DNA of 64,000 nt from Solimonas flava DSM 18980 (GCF_000426685.1 NZ_AUFV01000003.1:1-64000), one strand, 5' to 3'. Shown: positions 54,143-63,557, counted from the stretch's first letter. The notes: generated by a model from the letters alone, not told the origin. Numbers and translations are program-made.

Positions 54143-55786
54143 TCAGCGCGGGGTCGATTCCGGCTCGCGCACGAGGCGCACGGCGTAGGCACGGCGCTTC
54201 AGGGCCGGATCGCGCGAGCCGTCGGCGAAGTTCACCGCCCAGGCCTTGTCGGTCGCCACCGCCGGCGTCGCCGACCAGTAGCCGTTCAGCTGGTAGTACT
54301 GGGTGTGCGCGAAGTAGCCCGGATCGATCGCCATGCCGGTCTCGGGGCGTGTCCCGAACTGGCGACCGCGATCGGCGATGCCCTGCAGCTCATCGAGATT
54401 CGGCAGGCGCCAGTCGTTCGCCCCGCACCAGCCGATGGCATTGACGTCGGCGATCAGTTTCTCGGTATCGCAGTGGCCGCTGACGCCGCAGACGCCGCCG
54501 TTCTCGGTGCCGGCCGTGCCGCCGTTGCCGGAGCGGTCCGGATCGCTGTCGTACCAGCTGTAGGTCCAGTCCTTGTCGTGGAGGCCCGGGTCGAGGTTGC
54601 TGATGTCCGACGGCCGGTTCGGATCGTCGTCGTCGGTCTTGTTCTCCCAGATCAGGCCGGTGACGTTGTCGCGCACGCAGTACCAGAACGTGGCGTCGGC
54701 CGGCAGCGTTTCGCCGTTCTTGCCGATCTTGGTGAAGTCGAAGCCGTTCGGCTTGGTGCCGGCATTGGGCGTGCTGGCGCCGATCTTGGTCAGCGTGCCG
54801 AGCGCAGCCTGCGCATCGCGGCCCTGCATCACGTCCTGCGCGGCCGGCGTCAGCGCCGTCGGATCGCTGCACTCGATGCGGTTGTCGCCGTCGTTGCGAC
54901 CGTCGCGCGCGCAATAGACGATGCCGGTGTCGTTGAGCTTGCGCGCCGCCGGGGCCGGGGCATCGAGCGCGAAGCTCGCCGTCACGGTGCAGTTCGCGGC
55001 GACCGCGCCGGTGGTGTAGGTCGAACCGCTGAGGGCGCCGCCGCAGCCGCTGACGACGTCGATGTGATAGCCGCTGTCCGGCGTCACCGTCAGCGTCGCG
55101 CGCGCGCCTTCGTCCACCGTCTGGCTGGCCGGCGCGATGCGGCCGCCGGCGCCGGCGGCGCCGGTCACCGTGTAGCGCCGCACGACCGCATCGGCCGCGA
55201 AGCTCGCCGTCACCGTGCAGTCGGCGGTCACTTCGCCGGTGGTGTAGACGCTGCCGTCGAGCGTGCCGCCGCAACCGGCGACGGACGCGATGTGAAAGCC
55301 GCTGTCCGGCGTCAGCGTCAGCGTCGCGCGCGCACGGTCGGCGACCGTCTGCGTCGCCGGCGCGATCTGGCCGCCGGCGCCGGCCGCGCCGGTGACGGAG
55401 TGCGTCACCGCGACCGGATCGGCGGCGAAACTCGCCGTCACCGTGCAGTCGGCATGGACCGCCGCGGTCGTGTAGGTATTGCCGGCCAGGCTGCCGCCGC
55501 AGCCGCCGACGGCGTCGATGTGATAGCCGCTGTCCGGCGTCAGCGTGAAGCTCGCCGTCGCGCCGGCATCGACCGTGCGCGTCGCCGGCGCGATCTGCCC
55601 GCCGGCGCCGGCCGTCGCGCTCACCGTATAGCTCTGCGTCGGGTTCGGCGGCTCGGGCTCGCCGCTGTCGTTGTGGTCGCCGCCGCAGGCGGCGAGACCG
55701 ATCGCCAGCAGCAGCGTGCCGGCGCGAACCGCGCGCGGCAGGATCGCCGCCCGGCGGTCGCGGAATGTGTGCGCTCGTGAATCCAT
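54143..55786 (-). CDS. Lipoprotein with three InlB-type repeats and a DUF1566 domain
   Basis: A 547-residue surface-type lipoprotein. The lipobox is LAAC with C34. Three tandem repeats of 76 residues begin near residues 53, 129 and 205; each has GAGGxIAP, LTPDSGYHI-type and YTT...CTVTASF segments and one pair of cysteines 18 apart (C96/C114, C172/C190, C248/C266). They resemble divergent InlB B-repeats. The rest (about 285-547) is a DUF1566 domain with VTGLIWENK, NDWRLPNLDELQ and YAVRLVREPE. A binding or adhesive role is inferred. Confidence 0.83.
   Translation of the reverse strand: MDSRAHTFRDRRAAILPRAVRAGTLLLAIGLAACGGDHNDSGEPEPPNPTQSYTVSATAGAGGQIAPATRTVDAGATASFTLTPDSGYHIDAVGGCGGSLAGNTYTTAAVHADCTVTASFAADPVAVTHSVTGAAGAGGQIAPATQTVADRARATLTLTPDSGFHIASVAGCGGTLDGSVYTTGEVTADCTVTASFAADAVVRRYTVTGAAGAGGRIAPASQTVDEGARATLTVTPDSGYHIDVVSGCGGALSGSTYTTGAVAANCTVTASFALDAPAPAARKLNDTGIVYCARDGRNDGDNRIECSDPTALTPAAQDVMQGRDAQAALGTLTKIGASTPNAGTKPNGFDFTKIGKNGETLPADATFWYCVRDNVTGLIWENKTDDDDPNRPSDISNLDPGLHDKDWTYSWYDSDPDRSGNGGTAGTENGGVCGVSGHCDTEKLIADVNAIGWCGANDWRLPNLDELQGIADRGRQFGTRPETGMAIDPGYFAHTQYYQLNGYWSATPAVATDKAWAVNFADGSRDPALKRRAYAVRLVREPESTPR
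54960..55635 (-). repeat. Three tandem 228-bp coding repeats
   Basis: The DNA coding for the three InlB-like units is repeated with a 228-bp period. The protein copies are close to each other, suggesting recent duplication and possible copy-number variation between strains. Confidence 0.75.
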
Positions 55787-55899
55787 TTCTTCCCTTCCTC
55801 GGCTGACGGCGCCGGGCGTGTTCCGGCGCGTGGAGTACCGGTCGGGATTGTCGAAACGGGGACAGCCGCGCAGCAGTCCCTATCTGCGGAGGGTCGGCC

Positions 55900-56604
55900 T
55901 CAGCCGTCCGGCAGCGGGAAGTGCAGCGTGACCTTGGTGCCGCCGACCGTGCCGCTGCTCCAGTCGACCGCGCCGCCGAGCGCTTCGGCGCGGCGGCGCA
56001 TGCCGTGCACACCCTGCCCCGGCGGCTCGGCGACGCCGGGGCCGTCGTCGGTAATGTCGAGATAAAGCGCGCCGCCGTGGCGGCGCACGCGGATGCGCAC
56101 GGTGCGCGCCTGCGCGTGCCGGAGTGCATTGCTGAGCGCCTCGCGGACGATGCGGTACAGATGCAGCGCCTGCGCGGCGTCGAGCGCCGGATCGGGCAGC
56201 TCGTCGGCGGCCTCCCAGGCCAGCCGCGCGCCGGCGGCGGCCAGGCGCTGCTCGGCCTCGCGGCGAATCTCGCCGAGCGCCATCTGCAGCGTGCCCGGCT
56301 CGCCGCGCGTGCGGCTGACCACGTCGCGCAGATCCTGCAGCGCGCTGCGCGCCAGATCGGCGAGGGCCGGATCGGCGGCGCCGTGCACCAGCGTCAGCAG
56401 CTTGGCGCCGAGATCGTCGTGCAGATCGCGATAGATGCGCTCGCGCTCGGCGGCGACCGCGGCCGCCTGCGCCTGCAGGCTCTGCTCCTGTGCGATCAGG
56501 CTGCGGCGGCGGCGCATGATGCGGCCGTACGCGAAGGCGACGGCGGCGGCGGTCGCTGCAGCGGTCGCTGCGGCGAGCAGCGCCGCGAGCACCCCGCCGT
56601 TCAC
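55900..56604 (-). CDS. NarL-family histidine kinase (HisKA_3)
   Basis: A 234-residue kinase. It has one N-terminal membrane helix (about residues 5-26), a coiled coil, the phospho-acceptor box RERIYRDLHDDLGAKLL with H62, and an ATPase domain (REALSNALRHAQA, DDGPGV, GVHGMRRRAEALGG). It has no periplasmic sensor domain, so input likely comes from a partner. Its ATG overlaps the stop of the Ser/Thr kinase gene (ATGA). The fitting response regulator is at 52881. Confidence 0.9.
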   Translation of the reverse strand: MNGGVLAALLAAATAAATAAAVAFAYGRIMRRRRSLIAQEQSLQAQAAAVAAERERIYRDLHDDLGAKLLTLVHGAADPALADLARSALQDLRDVVSRTRGEPGTLQMALGEIRREAEQRLAAAGARLAWEAADELPDPALDAAQALHLYRIVREALSNALRHAQARTVRIRVRRHGGALYLDITDDGPGVAEPPGQGVHGMRRRAEALGGAVDWSSGTVGGTKVTLHFPLPDG

Positions 56605-58967
56605 GACGCGGCCGGCACGGCGCGCACCTGCCCGAGCTTGGCGCGCAGCTCGCGCGTGCGCACATGCTCGGCGCCGAACTTGGCCTCGCAGAGCTGCGTC
56701 GCGCGCTCCAGCTCGGCGCGCGCCTCGGCATCGCGGCCGAGCGCCAGCAGCGCTTCGCCGTGCAGGCCGCGGATCGTGAAGCTGCGCGGGTGCTCGTCGC
56801 CGAGCGCGGCGATCGAGCGCGGCAGCAGGCTGGCGAACTCGCGTTCGGCCTGCGCCTCGCGCCGCGTCTTCAGCAGCAGCTCGGCATAACCCTGGCGGCG
56901 CGCCAGCGTCTCGTTGTCGTCGCCGTAGTTCAGCCGCGCCAGCGTCGCGAGCAGCTCGCGATACAGCGCCTCGGCCTGCTCCGCCCTGCCCTGCGCGAGC
57001 GCGGCGCGCGCGTAATCGTCGAGCGCCTGCTGCGTCGCGCGATTATCGATGCCGTATTGCGAACGCAGCTGCTCGGCCGTCTCCTGCGTCAGCCGGTACA
57101 GCTCCGGCGAGGCCGGGTCCTTCATGCGCAGCATCTGCAGCATCAGGCGCCGCGCCGCCAGCGTGAAATCATGCGTCGGCCCGAACACGCGGGCGCGGTC
57201 GGCGGCGACCTGTGTGATCGTCGCGATCGCCGCGTCCAGCTCGCCGAGATCGCGCAGTACGATGGCCTGCTGCTGGCGCATGATCAGCGTGTACGCGTGC
57301 AGCGCGCCGATGCTGCGGTCCATGCGCGGCAGGATTTCGTCGAGCGCGGCGCGCGCCTCGGCGAGCTTGCCGTTCTGATACAGCAGCGTGATCTCGTTGG
57401 CGCGCGCGCTGAAGGTGCTGACATCGTCGGCACCGAGCAGACGCGCCGACAGATCGCCGAGGCCGGCCATGTACGCGCCGGCCTTGTCGAGATGACCCTG
57501 CGCGAACTGCGTGTTGGCGGCCACCGCGCGCGCGTCGATCCAGATGCGCGCCAGGCCGGGCTCGGACGGCGGCTCCGCCGTCAGCAGCGGCTGCAGCGTC
57601 TCGAACGCGCCGGCCCAGTCGGGCAGCTGCGTCTGCACCTGCGCACGCACCAGACGCAGCTTGGCGGCAGCCATCGCGTTGAGCGCCTGGGCGGCGGTGC
57701 GCTGCGCGGCGCCGTCGAGCAGCGCCATCGCCGCCGTGTTGTCGCCGAGCTGGCTGTAGCTCATCGCCAGCGCGACGCTGGCCAGCACGTCGGCCGACGG
57801 CGGCAGCGTGTGCTGCTGTTCGAGACCGATGCGCGCGCGGTCGATGATCTGCCGCACCGTCATCGGCTGGCCCTGCGCCTTCTCGGGATCGGCGGCCGAC
57901 AGCAGATCCTCGAGGAAGCGGTTGGTCGCCTCAACCGCGGCGGTCTGTTCCTCGGCAACACGGCGAGCCGCCTGCTCACGCAGCGCGAAGGCCGTCGACA
58001 CCAGCGCCGCCGCCACCAGCGCGACGAGCGTGAGCGCGGTCGCGACCGTCAGCGCGCGATGGCGGCGCACGAACATGCGCAGCAGGTAGCGCGTGGTCGG
58101 CGGCCGCGCTTCGATCGGCAGGTCGGCGAGGAAGCGCTCGATGTCGCTGGCCAGTGCCAGCGCCGAGTCGTAGCGCGCCGCCGGGTCCTGGGCGAGCGCC
58201 TTCATGACGATGGTGTTGAGATCGCCGCGGCAGTCCGGGGCGATCGACTGCAGCGGCGCCGGCTTGCCCTGGCGCAGCACTTCGAGCGCGGCGGCCACCG
58301 AGTGCGTCGGCAGCTCCGGATACGGACGCTGTCCGCCGAGCAGTTCGTAGGCGATGACGCCGAGCGCGTAGACATCGACGCGCGGATCGGCGCGGCCGGC
58401 CTGGCCGCTCAGCTGCTCCCAGGCCATGTACGGCAGGGTGCCGAGGATTTCGCCGATGCCGGTCAGCTGCGTCGCCTCGCCGTCGTCGCGCGCGCGGGCG
58501 ACGCCGAAGTCGAGGATCTTCGGCTCGCCGTCGGCCGTCACCAGCACGTTGGCCGGCTTGAGGTCGCGGTGCACGACGCCGCGCGTGTGCGCGTAGTGCA
58601 CGGCGCGCGCGAGCTTGGCGAGCAGTTCCAGCTTGCGGCGCTGCGGCCAGCCGGCGGTCGCGCTCGTCAGCGGCTGGCCGTCGACCAGCTCCATCGCCAG
58701 ATACGGCACCTCGCCCTGCTCGGTGACGGCGACGCCGGCATCGTAGAGGCGCGCGATGTGCGGGTGCTCCAGCGTCGCCAGCAGCGCGATCTCGCGCCGG
58801 AAGCGCTGGAACGCATCGCGCGCCGCGCCGCTCTGCGGCAGTTTCAGCGCCACCGCGCGCTGCGGCGATTCCTGCCGGGCCCGGTAGACCCGGCCCATTG
58901 CCCCCTCGCCGATCAGATCGACGAGCTGATAGGGCCCCATCCGCCCTGACGGAAAGGCTGTGCTCAT
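56601..58967 (-). CDS. Ser/Thr protein kinase with membrane helix and TPR-like C-terminus
   Basis: A 788-residue protein. The kinase domain (about 12-285) has the Gly-loop IGEGAMGRVY, K42, HRDLKPAN with D135 and DFG at 153-155, so it looks active. A membrane helix follows near 307-332. The remaining ~450 residues are helical and TPR-like (repeated Ala/Leu/Glu helices such as EQAEALYRELLATLARL), predicted outside the membrane. It starts a unit with the histidine kinase (ATGA overlap) and the two DUF1566 proteins. It probably senses an envelope signal. Confidence 0.9.
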   Translation of the reverse strand: MSTAFPSGRMGPYQLVDLIGEGAMGRVYRARQESPQRAVALKLPQSGAARDAFQRFRREIALLATLEHPHIARLYDAGVAVTEQGEVPYLAMELVDGQPLTSATAGWPQRRKLELLAKLARAVHYAHTRGVVHRDLKPANVLVTADGEPKILDFGVARARDDGEATQLTGIGEILGTLPYMAWEQLSGQAGRADPRVDVYALGVIAYELLGGQRPYPELPTHSVAAALEVLRQGKPAPLQSIAPDCRGDLNTIVMKALAQDPAARYDSALALASDIERFLADLPIEARPPTTRYLLRMFVRRHRALTVATALTLVALVAAALVSTAFALREQAARRVAEEQTAAVEATNRFLEDLLSAADPEKAQGQPMTVRQIIDRARIGLEQQHTLPPSADVLASVALAMSYSQLGDNTAAMALLDGAAQRTAAQALNAMAAAKLRLVRAQVQTQLPDWAGAFETLQPLLTAEPPSEPGLARIWIDARAVAANTQFAQGHLDKAGAYMAGLGDLSARLLGADDVSTFSARANEITLLYQNGKLAEARAALDEILPRMDRSIGALHAYTLIMRQQQAIVLRDLGELDAAIATITQVAADRARVFGPTHDFTLAARRLMLQMLRMKDPASPELYRLTQETAEQLRSQYGIDNRATQQALDDYARAALAQGRAEQAEALYRELLATLARLNYGDDNETLARRQGYAELLLKTRREAQAEREFASLLPRSIAALGDEHPRSFTIRGLHGEALLALGRDAEARAELERATQLCEAKFGAEHVRTRELRAKLGQVRAVPAAS

Positions 58968-59181
58968 GTACGCGCCCTGAAAGTGGAAACCGCGCGGCAC
59001 CCCCCGGTGCCGCCGCGGCGATCCCAAGTGTCCCGGATTCGCCCGCGCTTGTGCAGGGGCGCCGCGTCACGGCGACTCTGGCGGACCTGCTGCGCTGGCC
59101 AAGCCGGCGACGCGCGGGCAACATCGCGCCCATGTTCGCAGCCCGAATCCCGGCCCCCACCGCCCGCCCGGCGGACCGCCG

Positions 59182-60201
59182 ATGAAAATTCCATCGCCGC
59201 GACCGTCCTCGCGCCTGTTCGTGCGCGCCAGCCGCTCGCCGGGCCAGATGCTGCTGGCGCGCATCGCGCTGCTGGCGGCGCTGGTCGCGCTGGTGATGGC
59301 GATCTTCTGGTTCGACCGCGACGGCCTGCGCGACCAGATCGACGGCGAGATCAGCTTCGGCGACGTCGCCTACTTCACGGCGGTGACGGTCTCGACCGTC
59401 GGCTACGGCGACATCGTGCCGGTGACGCGGCGCGCGCGCCTCGTCGATACGCTGCTGGTCACGCCGATCCGCCTGGTGATCTGGCTGATCTTCCTCGGCA
59501 CCGCCTACGAGCTGGTGCTGCAACGCTGGCTGGAGGCCCGGCGCATGAGCCGACTGCAAGAAACCCTGCGCGGACATCTGATCATCTGCGGCTACGGCCA
59601 CAGCGGCGAAGCCGCCGCGCAGGAAGCCGTCGCCCGCGGCACGCCGCCGGCCTCGGTGCTGGTGCTCGACATCGACCCCGGCCGTCTGGCGCAAGCCGCC
59701 AAGCGCGGTTACATCGGCCTGCTCGGCAACGCCACGCACGAACAGGATCTGCAGGACGCCGGCGTCGGCTACGCCCAGGCCGTGCTGATCTGCCTGCCGC
59801 GCGACGATGCCGCGGTGCTGGCCGTGCTCACGGTGCGCCAGCTCAGCCGCAGCGTGCGCGTGATCTGCTCGGTGGCCGAGGAAGAGAACATCAAGCTGAT
59901 CCGCCAGGCCGGCGCCGACGCGATCATCGCGCCCTCGATCGTCAGCGGCTACCTGATGGCCGATTCGATGCGCTCCTCGCACATCAGCGACTACATCGAT
60001 GACCTGATGCGCTCCGACGGCCGCGTCTGCCTGATCGAACGTCCCGCCACGGGCGCCGACGTCGGCCGGCCGATGCGCGAGATCGGCCCCGGCCTCATCG
60101 TGCGCCTGATCCGCGACGGCCAGCACATCGGCTTCTGGGAAGGCGAGCGCGCCATCGTGCAGACCGGCGACCAGCTGCTCGAGATCAAGCCGCAGGCCTG
60201 A
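59182..60201 (+). CDS. Two-helix potassium channel with RCK (TrkA-N/TrkA-C) domains
   Basis: A 339-residue channel. A first membrane helix lies at about 27-45, the selectivity filter TVGYGD is at 72-77, and a second helix is at about 92-113. The RCK domain starts GHLIICGYGHSGEAAAQEA, and a TrkA-C-like domain (VGRPMREIGPGLIVRLIRDG) ends the protein. The layout is that of MthK-type K+ channels gated by cytoplasmic ligand. It is divergent from the Ser/Thr kinase gene. Confidence 0.93.
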   Translation: MKIPSPRPSSRLFVRASRSPGQMLLARIALLAALVALVMAIFWFDRDGLRDQIDGEISFGDVAYFTAVTVSTVGYGDIVPVTRRARLVDTLLVTPIRLVIWLIFLGTAYELVLQRWLEARRMSRLQETLRGHLIICGYGHSGEAAAQEAVARGTPPASVLVLDIDPGRLAQAAKRGYIGLLGNATHEQDLQDAGVGYAQAVLICLPRDDAAVLAVLTVRQLSRSVRVICSVAEEENIKLIRQAGADAIIAPSIVSGYLMADSMRSSHISDYIDDLMRSDGRVCLIERPATGADVGRPMREIGPGLIVRLIRDGQHIGFWEGERAIVQTGDQLLEIKPQA

Positions 60202-60340
60202 AACGGTGCGGCGGCTGCGCCGCCGACGTGACGGCCGCAGTCCGGACTACATCGACGCGCCTCGTCCATCGGGCCTGCGGCTCTCTTCATCCACGGCCGC
60301 TCGCGCTGCCGCGCTGACGGCCCCGCACCTCGGCCGCAGA

Positions 60341-60601
60341 TCAGTCGCCGAGTTTCAGTTTTCCCTGCCGGAAAACCGTACGCGGTGGTTTTCCCTTCGG
60401 CACAAAGCCGTGCTCCCGCATCCAGCCGAGCCATTGCTTCAGTGTTTCGGGGCTGAAGCGTTCCTTGGCGATGTGCCAGTTTTCCCTTACCTCGACGACC
60501 ATCTCATCATCAGTCGGCACACGCCCATCGAGAAGCGCATCGTTCCACACCGCGAATAGCGTGGCGATGATCTCCACGTCTTCCGTTCTCTTGTTCTGCA
60601 T
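60341..60601 (-). CDS. 86-residue protein of unknown function downstream of Fic
   Basis: A small acidic-then-basic protein (VEIIATLFAVWNDALLDG, ENWHIAKERFSPETLKQWLGWMREHGFVPKG). The pattern recalls short proteins or C-terminal extensions I have seen linked with type I restriction and Fic genes, but I cannot name a family. It begins 66 bases after the Fic gene stop on the same strand. Base use is less GC-rich than the flanks, as in the Fic gene, suggesting the two arrived together. Confidence 0.65.
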   Translation of the reverse strand: MQNKRTEDVEIIATLFAVWNDALLDGRVPTDDEMVVEVRENWHIAKERFSPETLKQWLGWMREHGFVPKGKPPRTVFRQGKLKLGD

Positions 60602-60667
60602 GAGCCCAATGACACGCTCGAATTCCGCTGCAGTGGAACTGTTCGGGCGTGAGGGGCATGGCTGGGT

Positions 60668-61828
60668 TTATGGAGGAAGCGGTTCAGTGTCGCGGCTCAG
60701 CAGCACCAGATAGGCGTCGTAAGCGAACAAGCGGTTCCGGCGATAGCCGGTGAGTTCCCGGACGATGCCCAACTCGATCAGCTTGTTCAGCGCCGTTACG
60801 GTGCTGCTGCGATTGACCCCCGTCTTCTCTGCCGCGACACCGGCGCTGCTGACCACGCGCAGCCGCAAGTGTTCGTGGAGACGCAGCGCGCTCCCGGAAA
60901 GGCGGCCGAGTTGGGCGATGCGAGCGCGATCCGCATCGAACAGCGCGAGAATCTTCTGGGCGGTTTCGGCGGCTTCGCGGGCCGTATGAATGACACCACG
61001 CAGGAAGAATGCCAGCCATCCCTCCCAGTCCCCATGGGTGCGCACTCGGCCGAGGCGGTCGTAGTACTCGGGGCGATTGGCCTTGAAGTGGAGACTGAGA
61101 TAGAGCAGCGGGTACTGCAGCACCTTGGCCTCCACCAAGAGCAAAGCGATGAGCAGGCGCCCGAGACGACCATTGCCATCCAGGAAGGGGTGAATGGTCT
61201 CGAACTGCACATGGGCCAACGCAGCCTTGATCAGCGGCGGGGTGTGCGGATCGTGCAGGAAGGTTTCGAACGGGCCGAGACAATCCATCAGCTGTTCGGG
61301 TGGCGGCGGCACGAACTCCGCATTGCCGGGGCGGGTACCGCCCAGCCAGTTCTGACTACGGCGGAATTCGCCAGGCTGCTTGGTGGCGCCGCGCCCGCTC
61401 GATAGCAACACCGCATGGATCTCGCGGAGCAAACGTAGCGAGAGCGGCAAGGAGTTCAGGCGCTCCAAGCCATGATTGAGCGCGCGGACATAACAGGACA
61501 CCTCTTCGACGTCGTCCTCCGGAACGCCCGGCACTTCCTCCATCTCGTGGATCAGCAGGTCGGATAGCGACGACTGCGTCCCCTCGATTTGAGAGGAGAG
61601 CACGGCTTCCTTGCGGACGTACTGGTACAGGAGAAGCTGGGGGTCGGGCAGGGCGGTGGCCAGACCGTCGAGGCGGCCCAGCAGTCGATTGGCCTCCTCC
61701 AGCAGGCCAATCAGCTCGCCGCCGAATGCCAGCGGCGGTTGCGGCGGCAGGGGAGGCGGCACGAACGCGCGATAGGGCTCTCCCGCGCCATTGCAGGTCA
61801 CATAGCGGCCTTGGCGACCTGCCTCCAT
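60668..61828 (-). CDS. Fic family AMP-transferase with N-terminal inhibitory helix and C-terminal winged helix
   Basis: A 386-residue protein. The inhibitory motif S78-x3-E82-G83 (SSQIEGT) is present, followed by the catalytic motif HPFLDGNGRLGR (213-224), both complete. The C-terminal part (VAAEKTGVNRSSTVTALNKLIELGIV) is a winged helix able to bind DNA. This is the class II Fic layout: it transfers AMP to protein targets and is held off by its own helix. Three regular repeats lie over its promoter. Codon use is less GC-rich than in neighbouring genes, hinting at transfer. Confidence 0.92.
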   Translation of the reverse strand: MEAGRQGRYVTCNGAGEPYRAFVPPPLPPQPPLAFGGELIGLLEEANRLLGRLDGLATALPDPQLLLYQYVRKEAVLSSQIEGTQSSLSDLLIHEMEEVPGVPEDDVEEVSCYVRALNHGLERLNSLPLSLRLLREIHAVLLSSGRGATKQPGEFRRSQNWLGGTRPGNAEFVPPPPEQLMDCLGPFETFLHDPHTPPLIKAALAHVQFETIHPFLDGNGRLGRLLIALLLVEAKVLQYPLLYLSLHFKANRPEYYDRLGRVRTHGDWEGWLAFFLRGVIHTAREAAETAQKILALFDADRARIAQLGRLSGSALRLHEHLRLRVVSSAGVAAEKTGVNRSSTVTALNKLIELGIVRELTGYRRNRLFAYDAYLVLLSRDTEPLPP

Positions 61829-61841
61829 GGGCCTTCCCCAA

Positions 61842-61905
61842 CCCTTTATAAGAGCCGGGATATTGCTCCCTTACAAAGAGTTTGGCAATAAAGTCTTTAT
61901 AAGGC
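61842..61905 (-). promoter_or_regulatory. Fic promoter covered by three regularly spaced repeats
   Basis: On the minus strand, three 13-base copies (CTCTTATAAAGGG at 61842-61854, CTCTTTGTAAGGG at 61868-61880, GCCTTATAAAGAC at 61893-61905) start 25-26 bases apart. Between them TTGCCA (61883-61888) and CAATAT (61860-61865) are separated by 17 bases, a possible sigma-70 promoter. Binding by the winged helix of Fic itself is a reasonable guess. Confidence 0.5.
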
Positions 61906-61938
61906 AGGACAGGTGGCCGCCTTGCGCAGACTTCGCGG

Positions 61939-63546
61939 CTACATGCGGAACACGCCGTAGCGCGGATCGCCGATCGGCGTGTTGAGCGCCGCGGAGATCG
62001 ACATGCCGAGCGCGTTGCGGGTGTCGACCGGATCGAGCATGCCGTCGTCCCAGATCTCGGAGGTCGTGTACCAGGCGCTCTGCTTGCGCTTGAACTCGCC
62101 GAGCACCGGATCGCGGATCGCGGCGATGTCGGCCTCGCTGAGCTTCTTGCCCTGCTTGGCGAGCTGGCGGATCTTGACGTCGGCGAGCGTGTTGGCCGCC
62201 TGCTCGGCGCCCATCACCGAGGTCTGCGACTGCGGCCAGCTGAACAGGAGGCGGCTGTCGAAGGCGCGGCCGCTCATGCCGTAGTTGCCGGCGCCGAAGG
62301 AGCCGTGGCACATGACGGTGAACTTCGGCACCTCGCAGTTGCTCACCGCCATGATCATCTTGGCGCCATCCTTGGTGATGCCGCGGCGCTCGTATTCCCT
62401 GCCGACCATGAAGCCGGTGATGTTCTGCAGGAACAGGATCGGCACGCGGCCCTGGTTGCACAGTTCGATGAAGTGCGCGCCCTTCAGCGCCGAGTCGTTG
62501 AACAGCACGCCGTTGTTGGCGAGGATGCCGATCTTGTAGCCCCACAGGTGCGCGTAGCCGCAGATCAGGGTCTTGCCGTAGTTCGGCTGGTACTCGTGGA
62601 AGCGCGAGCCGTCGACGAGGCGTGCGATCACTTCCTTCATGTCGAACTGCGCCTTGATGTCGCGCGGCAGGATGCCGTACAGCTCGCGGCCGTCGTAGTA
62701 CGGCGCTTCCGGCTCCTGCCATTCGATCAGCGATTTCTGCGGCCGCTTGAACTGCGCGACGATGTCGCGCGCGATCGCAATCGCTTCCTCTTCCGAGCCG
62801 GCCGGATAGTCGGCGGTGCCGGACACGCTGGTGTGCATGTCGCAGCCGCCGAGTTCGTCCACGGAAACATCTTCGCCGGTCGCCGCCTTCACCAGCGGCG
62901 GGCCGGCGAGGAAGATCGCACCGGTGCCGCGCACGATGACGTTGTAGTCGGACAGGCCCGGCACGTAGGCGCCGCCGGCGGTGCAGTGGCCGAGCACGAC
63001 CGACACCTGCTGCACGCCCATCTTCGACAGCATGCACTGGTTGCGGAAGATGCGGCCGGCCATGTACTTGTCGGCGAACAGATCCGCCTGCAGCGGCAGA
63101 AAGCCGCCGGCGGAATCGCAGAGATGCACGACCGGCAGGCGGTTCTCGATCGCGATGTCGAGCGCGCGCACGGTCTTCTTCACCGTCAGCGGATACCAGG
63201 CGCCGCCCTTGACCGACGCATCGCCGGCGTTGATGACGACTTCGCGGCCCGAGACGATGCCGATGCCGGTCACGCAGGCCGCGCCCGGCACGTCGCCGTC
63301 GTAGGCTTCGTTGGCGGCCAGCGACGAGAACTCCAGGAACGGCGTGCCCGGATCGAGCAGCAGCTTCAGGCGCTCGCGCACCAGGAGCTTGTTCTGCTGG
63401 CGCAGGCGGTCGATGTCGCGCTGCGGCCGCGCATGGCGGACCTTGTCCTGCTTCTCGCGGAATTCCTCGGCGAGTCGGCGATTGTGCTCGGCGTTCGCCT
63501 GGAAATCGGCCGAGGCGGTGTTGAGCTTGCTCTCGATTCTTTTCAT
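61939..63546 (-). CDS. Acyl-CoA carboxylase carboxyltransferase subunit (methylcrotonyl-CoA type)
   Basis: A 535-residue biotin-dependent carboxyltransferase. SLAANEAYDGDVPGAACVTGIG, GHCTAGGAYVPGLSDY and ILFLQNITGFMVGREYERRG match the beta subunits of methylcrotonyl-CoA and geranyl-CoA carboxylases. The biotin subunit follows on the same strand, so carboxylation in leucine/isovalerate or terpene catabolism is likely. Which substrate is used cannot be settled here. Confidence 0.9.
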   Translation of the reverse strand: MKRIESKLNTASADFQANAEHNRRLAEEFREKQDKVRHARPQRDIDRLRQQNKLLVRERLKLLLDPGTPFLEFSSLAANEAYDGDVPGAACVTGIGIVSGREVVINAGDASVKGGAWYPLTVKKTVRALDIAIENRLPVVHLCDSAGGFLPLQADLFADKYMAGRIFRNQCMLSKMGVQQVSVVLGHCTAGGAYVPGLSDYNVIVRGTGAIFLAGPPLVKAATGEDVSVDELGGCDMHTSVSGTADYPAGSEEEAIAIARDIVAQFKRPQKSLIEWQEPEAPYYDGRELYGILPRDIKAQFDMKEVIARLVDGSRFHEYQPNYGKTLICGYAHLWGYKIGILANNGVLFNDSALKGAHFIELCNQGRVPILFLQNITGFMVGREYERRGITKDGAKMIMAVSNCEVPKFTVMCHGSFGAGNYGMSGRAFDSRLLFSWPQSQTSVMGAEQAANTLADVKIRQLAKQGKKLSEADIAAIRDPVLGEFKRKQSAWYTTSEIWDDGMLDPVDTRNALGMSISAALNTPIGDPRYGVFRM

Positions 63547-63557
63547 GGGTCTTCTCT

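Noticed and set aside
57976-60126. 716-residue open frame on the minus strand crossing two genes
   Set aside because: It overlaps the K+ channel on the opposite strand and the Ser/Thr kinase in another frame; both have strong motifs.
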